Source: Nephrocerus scutellatus
Taxonomy: Eukaryota > Arthropoda > Insecta > Diptera > Pipunculidae
Reading direction: 5' to 3'
Assembly (NCBI GenBank): GCA_947095585.1
Contig: OX352765.1
Span: forward strand, 79,251,875-79,315,874
Length of the DNA: 64,000 nt
Positions 11,041 to 20,685 of this stretch are shown here, piece by piece. The notes under the pieces are model-generated. The model was not told where the DNA came from, made no database searches, and worked only from the letters and a program-made list of their open reading frames with translations. Positions within the stretch are counted from its first letter, which is position 1. Every line of letters begins with the position of its first letter. Both the position numbers and the translations under genes were made by a program.

Positions 11041-11924
11041 TTGGCGAAAATATATTTTCTTCAGCAAAAACGCGTTTTATTTTTCAACATTGTCATCTTT
11101 AAGCTCGATACATTTAGTCCAGCGTTTTTCCAATTTATTTATTACTTCTACATAATAGATTTTATCAAGGCCCTCAAAATAGGCGTTTGTTTCAGTGATG
11201 ACCTCTTCGTTACGCCCAAATCTCTTACCGCCCAGCCATCGCCTAATAACATAATTACCGTTGTCTGTTTGTTTGTCTGTTTGATTATAACGCTTTTATG
11301 TTGCCTCATCCCGCCTAAACCACTATTTTATCGAAGCCGTGTTTAAACCATATAATCGTATGGAGTCGAGATATTTACGAAAATTTGTGTTTACGGTGGG
11401 ATGGATTTGGTTCATATTCACACCATATGTTTGTTTGGTACTCCGATAAGTTTATGTTTTTTTGGGCCCGTTAGGTGTCGCTGGAGTTGAGATATTTACG
11501 AAAATGTGTGATTGTGGATGGATTTGGTTCATATTCACACCAAGTGTTCGTTTGGTGCTCCGACGAAAAATGGTAAAATGGTACAAAAAAGAGATTCCGT
11601 AATTTTTGACGGGTACTCACTAGTTTTTTTCAGGTTTGGAATCAGAAAATAGTTGCAGGGGACTAAATCTGAAGAATAAACTGGATGGGGTAGCAGTTCG
11701 TTGCCAAATTTATGGATTTTTGCCATGGTGACAATGCATGTGTACACCCGTGCATTGTCTTGATGGAACAGAGCTTTTTTCTTCGCCAAATGAGGTCGTT
11801 TTTGCTTCAAATCAATATCGAATCTGTCCAAAAGCTCTGAATAATATTCGCCGGTGATCGTGTTACCATTTTTAAGGTAGTCGATGTGAATAATAACGCG
11901 TGCATCCCAAAAAACTGATTCCAA
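11041..11924 (-). pseudogene. Mariner transposase pseudogene, split by a repeat
   Basis: On the minus strand, 11924-11580 encodes the catalytic middle of a mariner transposase (SVFWDARVIIHIDYL, KKALFHQDNA, ELLPHPVYSSDLVP). 11255-11041 encodes the C-terminus (EEVITETNAYFEGL, NKLEKRW). About 320 bp of unrelated DNA separates them. The second catalytic Asp (HQDNA) is present. The third, expected in the SDY of a DD34D enzyme, is Asn (CNYF), and the N-terminal third with the first Asp is missing. It cannot be active. It abuts LOA sequence at 11936. Confidence 0.8.
11358..11566 (+). repeat. Two-unit direct repeat inside the mariner relic
   Basis: Two units of about 90 bp share GAGATATTTACGAAAAT, GGATGGATTTGGTTCATATT, CACACCA and GTTTGGT.CTCCGA. 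They lie at 11358-11449 and 11476-11566, in the DNA that splits the mariner frame. Origin unknown. Confidence 0.7.
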
Positions 11925-11935
11925 GGATTTCAGTT

Positions 11936-12440
11936 TCAGTTTTTGTTGAAATTGAGTTGCGGAATGGTGTAGTCTATGTTGTTTGGGATTTTGACTGAAT
12001 TCGGGATATAGGAGTGACCGATTTCATTTCTAGTCCACTGGGAGATAGCATTAAGGCGAATATCCGAACTAGCAGCTACTTGCCTGCAGTAAATGTCGAG
12101 TGGTGTAAGGTCGAACAGAATGTCCAATGCGGCGGATGGGGTTGTACGAAGTTCTCCGCTCATACATAGACTAGCTGATCTTTGTCAAGGTTTACTTTCT
12201 TATTTAAGGCAGTCCACTATAAAGCCGCACCATATAGAAGAGTAGGTCTTACTACTGCTTTTTATTGCCAATGAGTTATATGGGGATGAAGACCCCATCT
12301 GCTACCAACGGCTTTTTTCAAGGAGAAGAGTGCCACTGTGGGTTTAAAAACTCTTCCTTGTATGTTATGTTTCCAGCTTAGCGTTCTCTCCAAAGTAAGA
12401 CCCAAATACTTGGTTCTATCAGAGAATGCTTGAAAGCTTG
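11936..12440 (-). pseudogene. LOA-clade non-LTR fragment (RT 3' part and connection region)
   Basis: The minus-strand frame 12163-11936 contains TPLDIYCRQVAASSDIRLNA and DYTIPQLNFNKN. These are shared with the longer LOA copy at 17.3-19.1 kb and lie just before the RNase H domain in that family. The 12180-12430 stretch matches the RT C-terminal KLSWK-type block of the same copy. It is truncated on both sides, with mariner on the left. Inert. Confidence 0.65.
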
Positions 12441-12519
12441 TACCTTAACAACTCATAATAAAATAAATGTTTAAAGTAAAAGTTTAAAAGTTTGAATAAA
12501 ATCGTTTTAATTTTAAAAA

Positions 12520-12700
12520 AATATTTGGGAGCCCATCGGCCCTGAGGCCTGATCACTTCCAAATTTTTACAAAAAGATACATATTTGTACAAAATTTGAA
12601 GAATATCGGGGTTTAGAAAGTGGGTTAAGAATTGAATACAAGAATTCCACCAGCCAGCCAGCCACCGACAGATACATGTCGACGCGAAGTCCTGTTGTAC
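12520..12700 (-). repeat. Dispersed 125-bp-period repeat, copy B
   Basis: In reverse complement this shows the GGCTGGCTGG run, a TTAACCCACTTTC block, ACAAATATGTATC, TTTGTAAAAATTTGGAAGTG and ATCAGGCC. These are the same landmarks as at 21.7 and 32.0 kb. Confidence 0.65.
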
Positions 12701-13609
12701 TCCTCGACCAGCGTCTTTTATTGGATACTCGCAGGAAAAAAAATTGTTTCCGAAAAAATTATGTTTCAATGTGAACTCCAGCCGCTACTATTTTTGCGTT
12801 AGCAGCCATAACACACGAACAAAGACTGCAAACGCATTTTTGTGTTTTTGCCAAGGCACACAACCGTCAACGGAGTTACGCTCTTTATCCTAACCTTCCA
12901 TCTGTTGTTATCTTCAACCTACCTCAACAAATAACACTATGACGACACACTCAAGCACGCCAACGTAGAGATTGTTCGTTTCCAAACCATAGCATTCAGT
13001 GTGTTCTAAACTTATGGGTGTTGCCGGTCGACCATCGAGTTTGTTTTGATTGAATTGCATTTCTTTTGCGATGTTTTGAGTACCACCAACCACAACTTGT
13101 GGATTTGCAGTTGCAGCATTACGGAACTTTTCATTGCAAATCTCACAAATCGGTCAGAATTAACTTTTTAGCGCACATTGCAAATTTATATCCATCTACA
13201 TCGGCACTATCAGCAGCTATTTTTGGGGACGAATGCTTTGCTTCTGGCAGAGGTTGCACTTTCGCGTAATGTTTCCGTTTGCCTGAAAGTATGCCTGAAA
13301 AAATGGTTTCTTGATGAATTTATCGGGCCATAATTTATTGAGTACCAACTGGGTGTAGAGATAACTAGAACGCAATTTTTGTTTTTCTAATAAAAATATA
13401 AATTAATATAAACAAGAGCAATTGTAACCAGAAGTGTGGTTATACAACATTAAAGGAACACACTAAAGGAAAAAATAAAAAAAATGTAAAACCAGCCACT
13501 GCTATTACTCTGAAAAAAAAAACTCCACATACAGGGATTTTTACAGATACTTGGGCACACGAGGGTGGGCCCTTGTATGAAAAATGAAATAAGGAACCCT
13601 CTTTTTGGC
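12701..13609. other. Unassigned DNA, probable intron
   Basis: No recognised gene. The 67-codon frame at 13066-13269 has no motif and resembles nothing I know. Confidence 0.35.
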
Positions 13610-13800
13610 ATAAAAACATTTTATTTTTCAACATTTTTTTCTTTTAGCTCGATACACTTCATCCAACGTTTCTGCAATTTTTTGATGCCCTCCAAATAAA
13701 ACGATATCTCGAGCCCCTTAAAATAAGCGTTTGTTTCAGCGATGACCTCTTCATTCGACCCGAATCTTTTACCTCAAAGCCATTTCTTCATGTTTCGAAA
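13610..13800 (-). pseudogene. Mariner transposase C-terminal fragment at gap edge
   Basis: This closely matches 11041-11250: GCTCGATACA, CAACGTTTCTGCAATTTTTT, AAATAAGCGTTTGTTTCAGC and GATGACCTCTTC. On the minus strand it encodes the EEVIAETNAYF-type C-terminus. It runs into the assembly gap, so its other end is unknown. Confidence 0.65.
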
Positions 13801-14000
13801 NNNNNNNNNNNNNNNNNNNNNNNNNNNNNNNNNNNNNNNNNNNNNNNNNNNNNNNNNNNNNNNNNNNNNNNNNNNNNNNNNNNNNNNNNNNNNNNNNNNN
13901 NNNNNNNNNNNNNNNNNNNNNNNNNNNNNNNNNNNNNNNNNNNNNNNNNNNNNNNNNNNNNNNNNNNNNNNNNNNNNNNNNNNNNNNNNNNNNNNNNNNN
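13801..14000. other. Assembly gap (200 N)
   Basis: Exactly 200 Ns. Its left edge is mariner sequence and its right edge starts inside a transporter codon, so the missing sequence includes at least part of an exon. About 170 residues (some 500 nt plus introns) are needed between the candidate first exon and the first visible transporter residue. The stated length is therefore almost certainly nominal. Confidence 0.95.
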
Positions 14001-15157
14001 TTCTTTTGGTCTATGCCATCGGAGCTGGTCTTGATGTCTTTTGGACGAGTGTCGTGTGCGGTCTGATTCCGTTGCTTTTCGGTATCATATTCGTCTTTAT
14101 GCCAGAGTCGCCAACCTATTTGGTAAGTAAACGCATACAACATTGCATAGATTACGGATCATTTTGCAAATGATGGCATTTCGTTATTGTATAGGTAAGC
14201 AAAGGCAATCAGCAGAGCGCAATCAATTCCATTCAATGGCTTCGTGGCAAGGATTATGACTACTCAGCCGAATTGGAGGAACTTCAAATGGCCGATGCAA
14301 AGATAAAACAACACACAGTGTCCATTGGGTCGGCTTTAATGCGACCAGTCACTTTGAAGGCGTTGTCCATCAGTCTGGGTTTAATGATTTTCCAACAATT
14401 GAGCGGAATTAATGCCGTCATATTCTACACAGCAGACATCTTTAGGGTGGGTGCTTGTTGTTGTTTTGTTCTTGTTCTGTTTTATAATTTCATGATTTTT
14501 TTTTTGTTAACTCTTTTCCACACACAGGATGCCAACACTGGTATCGATGCTGGACTGTCGACAATTGTTGTTGGTGTTATGCAAGTGATTGCCACTTTCG
14601 TTTCGGTTATGGTTGTTGACAAATTGGGCCGCCGTCTGCTGTTGTTGGCTTCGTCAAGTGTAATGGCCATTTCCACTGTTCTGATGGGCGTTTACTTTTA
14701 CATGCAAGATCAGGATAAGGATTCGGTCACCGATCTCGGATGGTTGCCAGTTGTCTGTCTGTGCGTATTCATTGTAATGTTTTCGATTGGTTTCGGACCT
14801 GTACCATGGCTGATGATGGGAGAGCTCTTTGCCGCCGATATCAAGGGCGTTGCCGGATCAATTGCAGGAACTTCGAATTGGGTTTTGGCTTTCATTGTAA
14901 CGAAGACATTTGTCAACCTTAAGGATTCGATTGGATCGGGCGGTACTTTCTGGCTGTTCTCTGCCATCACTGTTGTTGGGGGCTTTTTCGTCTTTTTCTG
15001 TGTTCCCGAAACAAAGGGCAAATCACTGCAGGAAATTCAAAATCTCTTGGAAGGCGAGAAGGCAACTGGTAATGGGACGATGACGACGACGATTACGCCG
15101 ACCACCACCACCACCACCACCAACACTGAGCACAAGACGACGGTGCCAGCCAATTAA
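14001..15157 (+). CDS. Facilitated sugar transporter, SLC2/MFS family, CG10960/Tret1-like (C-terminal half)
   Basis: Three exons: 14001-14122 (5' end lost in the gap), 14195-14446 and 14528-15157 (stop TAA). Both introns are phase 0, with donors GTAAGT and GTGGGT and acceptors ATAG and CACAG. The second intron (81 nt) is stop-free and a multiple of three, so naive ORF calling reads through it. The protein shows PESPTYL at the end of helix 6, a QQLSGINAVIFY helix 7, DKLGRRLL in the loop after helix 8, GPVPWLMMGELF in helix 10 and PETKGKSLQEI after helix 12. All are SLC2 signatures. About 320 residues are visible; helices 1-5 are missing. It should move a sugar (trehalose or hexose) across the plasma membrane down its gradient. 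The C-tail is Thr-rich (ACC repeats), which is unusual but plausible. The closest relative I recognise is Drosophila CG10960; the substrate is inferred. Confidence 0.93.
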
Positions 15158-16215
15158 TTTTTTTAGGAATCTCAATTGGCAAATATATACGCCCGTCGTT
15201 CCTTCTTCCACTCCATGATATCAAAGCACACACATCCACATATACTACACACACACACATATACACATCCACACACATCCACACAAAGTAGTAATATTGC
15301 ATTGTGTTGCATTTAAGTCAAGTTTTAAGTTTTATTTCTTTGTTTTTAAATTAACAATTAAGATTCGTTTCGTTATAAATTATTTTATTATTGTTGTTGC
15401 TATTTTTTATTACATTACAATTCAATTATTACGTTGTGCATACATACATAGGAAATTAGTCTGGAGAATGGCGAATTAATGGCGGGAAATCCTGCAGTTA
15501 ATCAATCGCATTCTACATATCGAGTTACAAACCACATTTTTGGCCTAAGCAAAACCAGGTTTTGTTGGTTCAAAAACGAATAACAAGAAGAAGAAGAAGA
15601 AGAAGACTGAAACAAAAGAGAAACGTTATCTAAAATGATAAATTGAAAATATGGCAAACATTTCCAATACATTTAGGCATTTCAAAAATGAGCTTTTTCT
15701 TTTATCAAAATACTTATATGCATTTACAAAGTAGGATAATAGCAGTTATTTTGTTGTTGTTAGAAAAGCTGACTTTTAAATGTGTACTATGATGATTAAG
15801 AAATGTTGGAGTAGGAGGAAAGATAAATCTGCATGAAACACAAAACACCGAGTGCGTTATGTATATAGCATTAGCATTCTGGTAATTGTTTTTAAGAAGA
15901 AGAAATTGTTAAAGATCGCAATGATCATGTTGCGTGCAAAATACGTGTCGTATTGTTACCAATTATTCTTTCTTTTATAAACAAATTACTACTGTATTTT
16001 AAATAAATGTTGTTATTTTATCACATATATGTATGCATTTAAGAGAGAAAAAAAATACGATTAAAATACAGAAACTTTTTATTAAAAACTGGTTACATTT
16101 TTTGTTGGTTGATAAGGTCACAGGTTAAAAGCAAACAAAGTGAGTATGGCTGGACGAGTTCTACCCGAAGCAAGTAAGTAAAGCTTCTTCTCTCTTTTTT
16201 TTTACTCAGCTGAAA
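15158..16215 (+). other. Transporter 3' untranslated and downstream DNA
   Basis: CA-rich microsatellite at about 15228-15285 and an AAG repeat at 15585-15606. A polyadenylation signal AATAAA at 16002-16007 could end the transporter mRNA about 850 nt after the stop codon. No other gene seen. Confidence 0.45.
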
Positions 16216-16219
16216 CAAA

Positions 16220-16677
16220 TGCTCCAAAGGAAACATTCAACGTTATTGGTTTCAGAAAAGAACGGTTATCTTCTACTTCTTAGTCATCAGCACTCTTGGC
16301 GCTCTACAACCGGGTTCCGGTCCTGGCTTCCCGAAACAAAATCTCGCCAGATATCCCGTTTCAAGAAGATTATAAACAGATCAGAAAGTCACTGTGGCTT
16401 GCGATATAACCTTAGCAAAATTAATCTGGGCTCAAACATGGGATGTAGGTTCTCTGCTTGGAGGAGGATGCAACATCCGGACACATCCTCTGTGACTGTC
16501 TATGTTTGATGAGACGTATTTTCCACAAGGCATTGTGTTCGTCGGCGGCGGCCAGCCATCAGCAGAATAGGGCGAATAACACTGAATGCTCTAGAATTGC
16601 AGGTGGCCGTAACTGTCTCTGACTGGTGGAAGTGTGATAAACCTCCACGTGGTGGCCGCCGGTAATTTACCTCCAAA
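16220..16677 (+). pseudogene. LOA-type non-LTR 3' end
   Basis: One plus-strand frame encodes EEDATSGHILCDC, the conserved Cys/His block near the C-terminus of LOA/R1-group ORF2 proteins. It is followed by SHQQNRANNTECSR. The region around 16545-16640 is the 95-bp segment that also occurs at 33478, 45253 and 58222 on the other strand. Frameshifted and 5'-truncated. A SINE has inserted at its right end. Confidence 0.6.
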
Positions 16678-16690
16678 TACAGGAAAAGCT

Positions 16691-16985
16691 CGTGGGTGCC
16701 GTGGCTCAGTGGATAGGGGCATGGTCTCCTGAGCAGGGGTTTCGTGGTTCGAATCCCAGTAGCACCAAAGTATTTTTCACGGTGTCTCACCTCTCGCGAA
16801 AGTTTGACAAACGTCCGAGAGTAATAACTTGTCACGGAAAGCCTCTCAATTCGCCGTTCGGATCCGGCATTAAATTTTAGGTCCCTCCATTTGTGTGCAA
16901 AAATATTTATGCTCAACACAAATGGGTGCGACAAGCCAGGCCTTGGACCGCGCATGGTCGGTCGCGCCGGTATTATTATTATTAT
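16691..16985 (+). mobile_element. tRNA-derived SINE, full-length copy
   Basis: The 295-bp insertion is flanked by a perfect 13-bp target duplication, TACAGGAAAAGCT (16678-16690 and 16986-16998), with an ATT-repeat tail. The head looks like a tRNA gene: A box TGGCTCAGTGG (about 16701), B box GGTTCGAATCC (about 16747) and a GCACCA end. The body then follows with TAATAACTTGTCACGGAAAG, TAGGTCCCTCCATTTGTGTG and CCTTGGACCGCGCATGGTC. It is transcribed by RNA polymerase III if active, and relies on a LINE partner for copying. This copy best defines the family's internal promoter. Confidence 0.87.
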
Positions 16986-16998
16986 TACAGGAAAAGCT

Positions 16999-17262
16999 TA
17001 GTGATCGGGCTAGTCCCATCAAAGTAAGGTTGGCGTGAGGCCAATAACATCGTCCGTAAAAATGGTTATTACAAAAACCCAAAATCATCCTCGGATACAC
17101 TGATGAACGACGACGATCACGGCAAATAAAAAGGCTAAACGATTTAAGAATTTTCTCAAGAAACGTATGCACAGCAGCTAGCCGACACCCTGTATATAAT
17201 GCTGATATAACAGTAATCCGGGAGATGCGGTGGACCGGGAATTGTGTCTTACAAAAATCAGA
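16999..17262. other. Unassigned DNA
   Basis: Probably continues the older LOA-like 3' sequence interrupted by the SINE. No gene recognised. Confidence 0.3.
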
Positions 17263-19061
17263 ATATGGTTAGGTTAGGTTAGGTTGTAGTGGCCGTCAGT
17301 CAAGACCGACGCACTTAGACCATGAAGGTCCGTTGTGATACCACAAGGATCTAGACAATCACACGCCTACTCGTTGAACCAGTTGGAGCTTCGTATGATG
17401 CGGAAGAGACTATTAATGCCAATGTGGGTTAGATCGTTGAGATCGTTGAAAAAGATCGCTCTCATATGGAGCTTCCGCTTATTCGAGAGGGCTAGGCATG
17501 TACAAAGTAGATGTAGAGTGGTTTCCTCCTCCTCCTCATCCATGCATCTTCTGCAGAAATCGTTGGAAATGACTCCTAGTCTTTCTGCATGCTTGCTTAT
17601 GAGACAGTGTCCAGTTATGACACACTTAGACCATATAATAATCATATAATGGCACTAATGTGCAGTCTGTTTAGAGAGATCAAACACTTGGAGCGTTTCG
17701 GATCAAGCTTGGGCCAGATCTGCTTCGTTGCTATTCAAGTTGTACCGTTTGACCATCTATAATTAGCTTTTATTATAGGTAGCATCCTGTTTAAACATGA
17801 GTTAGCACGTAGCGATCCTCAAGAGATGATCGGCAATTCCGGGCTAGAATGGAATTTGTGGAAACTGATTCCATGGACTTAAGCGCAGCCTGCCTAACCG
17901 AGAAAATGTGGATATCCTCAACAGATACGACATTACTTTTCAGACAAGACAAAGCTTCCTTAATAGCCATGATTTCCGCCTGGAAAACACTACAGTGATC
18001 AGGAAGACGGAAAGAGAGACTTAGATTTAGTCTTTTTGAAAAGACACCTCCGCCAACCCCTTCATCAGTTTTCGCCCAGTCTGTGTAGAAGTAAATTCTT
18101 TCATTTTCGAAGTAGATACCTTCCTCCCAAGAAGACCTGGAGGGGATGGTAACCTGGAAGTTTTTGTTGAAGTGGAGCTGCGGAATGGTGTAGTCTAAGT
18201 TGACAAGTGGAGTCATGACTGAATTCAGGATAGAAGAGTGGCCGAAATCACGGTCCACTGAGAGATTGCTCTGAGGCGATTAGCCATTAGTCCACCAAAC
18301 AGCCCCACCGTATAGCAGAATAGGTCTGACTACTGCTGTGTGTACAGCCAATGAGTGATATGCGGTTAAAGACCCCATTTACTTCCTATGGCTTTTTTGC
18401 TTGAGAAGAGTGCCACTGTGGCTTTACGGACTCTTTCTTGTATGTTGGGTTTCCAGCTCAGCTTTCTATCCAGAATAAGACCAAGATATTTGGCCTTATT
18501 GGAGAAAGTCAAGCTTGTGCCCTTGATAGACGGAGGATATTGACGAGTGGGATTTTGTACTTCCTCGTAAAGAGGACAAGTTCGGTTTTTCTGGAGACCA
18601 TAAGTTCTTTCAAGGTGTGTGGGTGCTTTTCTGAGACGGCTATGGCAACGTCGTCCGCATAGGCGATCACTCCGCAGCCCTCCCCGCTCAGGCGAACCAG
18701 CAGCTCATTCACCGCCAGTTTCCAAAGAAGTGGAAGTGGAAGTGGCACCTCCTTGCGGGGTGCTTCTGCTGACAAATCTTATGGCAGACGACAAACCAAG
18801 TCTTGAATTTATGATCCTACTTTTGAGTAGAAGATCAATCAGTTCACCCAGTGAGTCGTTCACTCCTAAATTCAACAGCGCATCCGTGATCGCAGATGTT
18901 TTAACGTTGTTGAAAGCGCCTTCTATGTCCAGGAAAACCACTATTGCGTATTCCTTGTGATAAAGGGAGTTTTCAGTGGAACGTACTAGCGTATGCAGAG
19001 CTGTTATTAAAGAGTTGCCCTTGCAGTACGCGTGTTGATCGACGGACGGACGGACGGACGG
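17263..19061 (-). pseudogene. LOA-clade non-LTR retrotransposon, RT to 3' end
   Basis: On the minus strand: RT with FLDIEGAFNN (about 18930), the TPQGG block (about 18750) and YADD (AYADDVAIAV, about 18650). Then come a connection region with a KATVALFSS-type block, and an RNase H domain (18258-17791, FYTDWAKT and FQAEIMAIKEA). Finally a Cys/His end, FCRRCMDEEEEETTLHLLC (17645-17367), and a 3' UTR ending in three TTAGG units on the plus strand (17263-17287). RNase H has lost part of its site: TDGS has become TDWA, and the DSQAAL-type Asp is Val. The frame is broken several times, so it is inactive. The 5' end is cut by a SINE fragment. Confidence 0.8.
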
Positions 19062-19157
19062 GCACAAATGAAAGGGACCTACAAATTTAAGGCCGGATCC
19101 GAACGGCGAATTGAGCAAAGCTTTCCGTGACTCTCTGAACGTTTGTCACCTATTCGC
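19062..19157 (-). mobile_element. SINE fragment
   Basis: This matches the middle of the tRNA-derived SINE in reverse complement (ACAAATG, AGGGACCTACAAATTTAAGG, CCGGATCCGAACGGCGAATT). It lacks both ends. A short GGAC repeat borders it at 19036-19060. Confidence 0.7.
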
Positions 19158-19318
19158 ACCACACCTACGCTGGAAGAATGGTGTAGACCAGGACGTCCAG
19201 AATTTAGGGATGCCAAACTGGATGACATAGGCTTGAAATCGTTTTGGTGGAGAGATTTTTTGCGGAAGGCCAGAACCGGTCACCGGTTGTAGAGCCAAAT
19301 ATGATGATGATGATAATA
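19158..19318 (+). pseudogene. RTE-like element, 3' end with ATG-repeat tail
   Basis: The translation includes RRPGRPEFRDAKLDDIG-like and WWRDFLRKARTGHRL segments, the conserved C-terminus of the RTE-like elements also seen at 27.0 and 43.4 kb. The short ATG-repeat tail (about 19298-19312) is typical of RTE 3' ends. Confidence 0.6.
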
Positions 19319-19339
19319 ACCAGATCCTAAAACTTGTGT

Positions 19340-19640
19340 GGAACAATGGCTTTCAACCATAGCAATTTGCCGGGCAACCCAATATTGCGGCTATTCAACG
19401 TTTCCAGAACAAAAGCCTTAGGTGTATTTTGAATGCTCCGTGGTACATTAGAAATAGTGACCTATTTTTATAATGTACACACGCTTAAAGGATTAGCGTG
19501 GACGTTAGAAAATTAGGGAGAGGAAAAGATGAGATATCTATGCACCTGTGTCTTAAGTGACTGCAGATCATACAAATGGGGAAACACAGAGACTATTGTG
19601 CGACTAAAGAACCTGAAACTGGAACTTTATCGGAATTTAT
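19340..19640 (+). pseudogene. Jockey-type non-LTR fragment
   Basis: One frame encodes AAIQRFQNKSLRCILNAPWY followed by IRNSDL, a hallmark of the jockey/BS RT C-terminal region. Only a fragment. The frame at 19650-19835 just downstream is unrecognised. Confidence 0.6.
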
Positions 19641-20019
19641 GGATTACTAATGTTTTCCAAGAAATCAATTCAAAGGTACATAGCATATGAAAAAAGACTC
19701 CAAAAACGTGTTAATAAGGAAGCAAAAAATATGCAACTTACAAAACCATCAGACATACCCTGGCAACACGAACTTTATGACCAACTAGTTGTAGTTATTA
19801 ATTTATTCATTGTTATCGTAAGTTATTCTGGTTGAAATAAAGAAATAGAGTTAAAGACTTTCAAAATTCAGTGCCTCTCTTCGGTTTTCTAAGCGTAATA
19901 TAAACCCCCAGACAGCTAATCCAAGACTGGGACTTTCATCAAAGAAATTGAAAAACTCGTAATACCGTGGCAAACAACAGCTTCGTTTCGTCATCGCTTA
20001 ATATGCTGCGAAATCTTCA

Positions 20020-20395
20020 GGTAACTTAAAACGGCTCAAGAAATGCTTCACTCCATCAGACCTGATAGCTTCTGTATACAGGGCATATATCCTTTTAAAA
20101 ACTCGAATGCAATACAGACAATACAGTTATTGTCTGGTCAGGTGCTCCCAATACCACATTGCGTTAATTAGACAGAATACAGAACAACGCGTGAAGGATA
20201 AAACTCATTGGTGAAGATCATATCGCGAAAACAATCGACTCCTCTGAGCATCATAGGAATGTTGTCTGCTTGTCACCCTTTTATAGCTTTTTACACAAGT
20301 GGTGTTCAAAGAGAAAATTCAGGTGCAACCCACCCATCCAACATTTATTGTAGCACCACTCAAGCCAAACTGTTTTATTTAAAAACAAAACAAAA
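20020..20395 (+). pseudogene. Jockey/CR1-group non-LTR fragment
   Basis: This encodes KKCFTPSDLIASVYRAYI, equivalent to the KKYFTPSDLATIYKAFI of the copy at 47.9-48.3 kb, and TQVVFKEKIQVQPTHPTF, which parallels 39.37-39.43 kb. Frameshifted. It ends exactly where homology to the collagen-gene duplication unit begins. Confidence 0.55.
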
Positions 20396-20676
20396 AAAAA
20401 AACTTTACTATAGATGCAGGCAGGTATGCGAAGATATTGACACACTCGTTAGCCGTTTTAAATTTTGAAAAACCAATGCAATAAAATCATTATCTTTTAT
20501 GATGCACCCATGGTAAAGAGAGTTGAGGAAAAGGTGAATGACACCAATGCTACCATCATGAACAGGTATGTTACAAAAAAGAAAAAAAAACATCGACCTT
20601 GTGGTTTTGATCGCCCATTTATTGGAGTATAAAAAAGGTGTAAATATCTGGGTAATTTGCTGGACAATTTTCGGAG

Positions 20677-20684
20677 TATATATA
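20677..20684 (+). promoter_or_regulatory. TATA box of collagen-like copy 1
   Basis: TATATATA in GGAGTATATATAGATGGGG, identical in context to the boxes at 34142 and 45910. About 280 bp upstream (20396-20676) is also conserved among the three copies. Confidence 0.6.
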
Positions 20685-20685
20685 G

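Noticed and set aside
15093..15302. Minus-strand frames of 62-69 codons at the transporter 3' end
   Set aside because: Antisense to the Thr-rich tail and CA microsatellite; Trp/Gly runs come from ACC repeats.
16694..16765. Possible functional tRNA gene
   Set aside because: A and B boxes are present but the acceptor and T arms pair poorly, the same head occurs in other copies, and it is fused to a SINE body with target duplications.
17263..17290. Interstitial telomere repeat
   Set aside because: Only three TTAGG units, at the end of a LOA 3' UTR; better explained as a LINE tail, especially in a fly.
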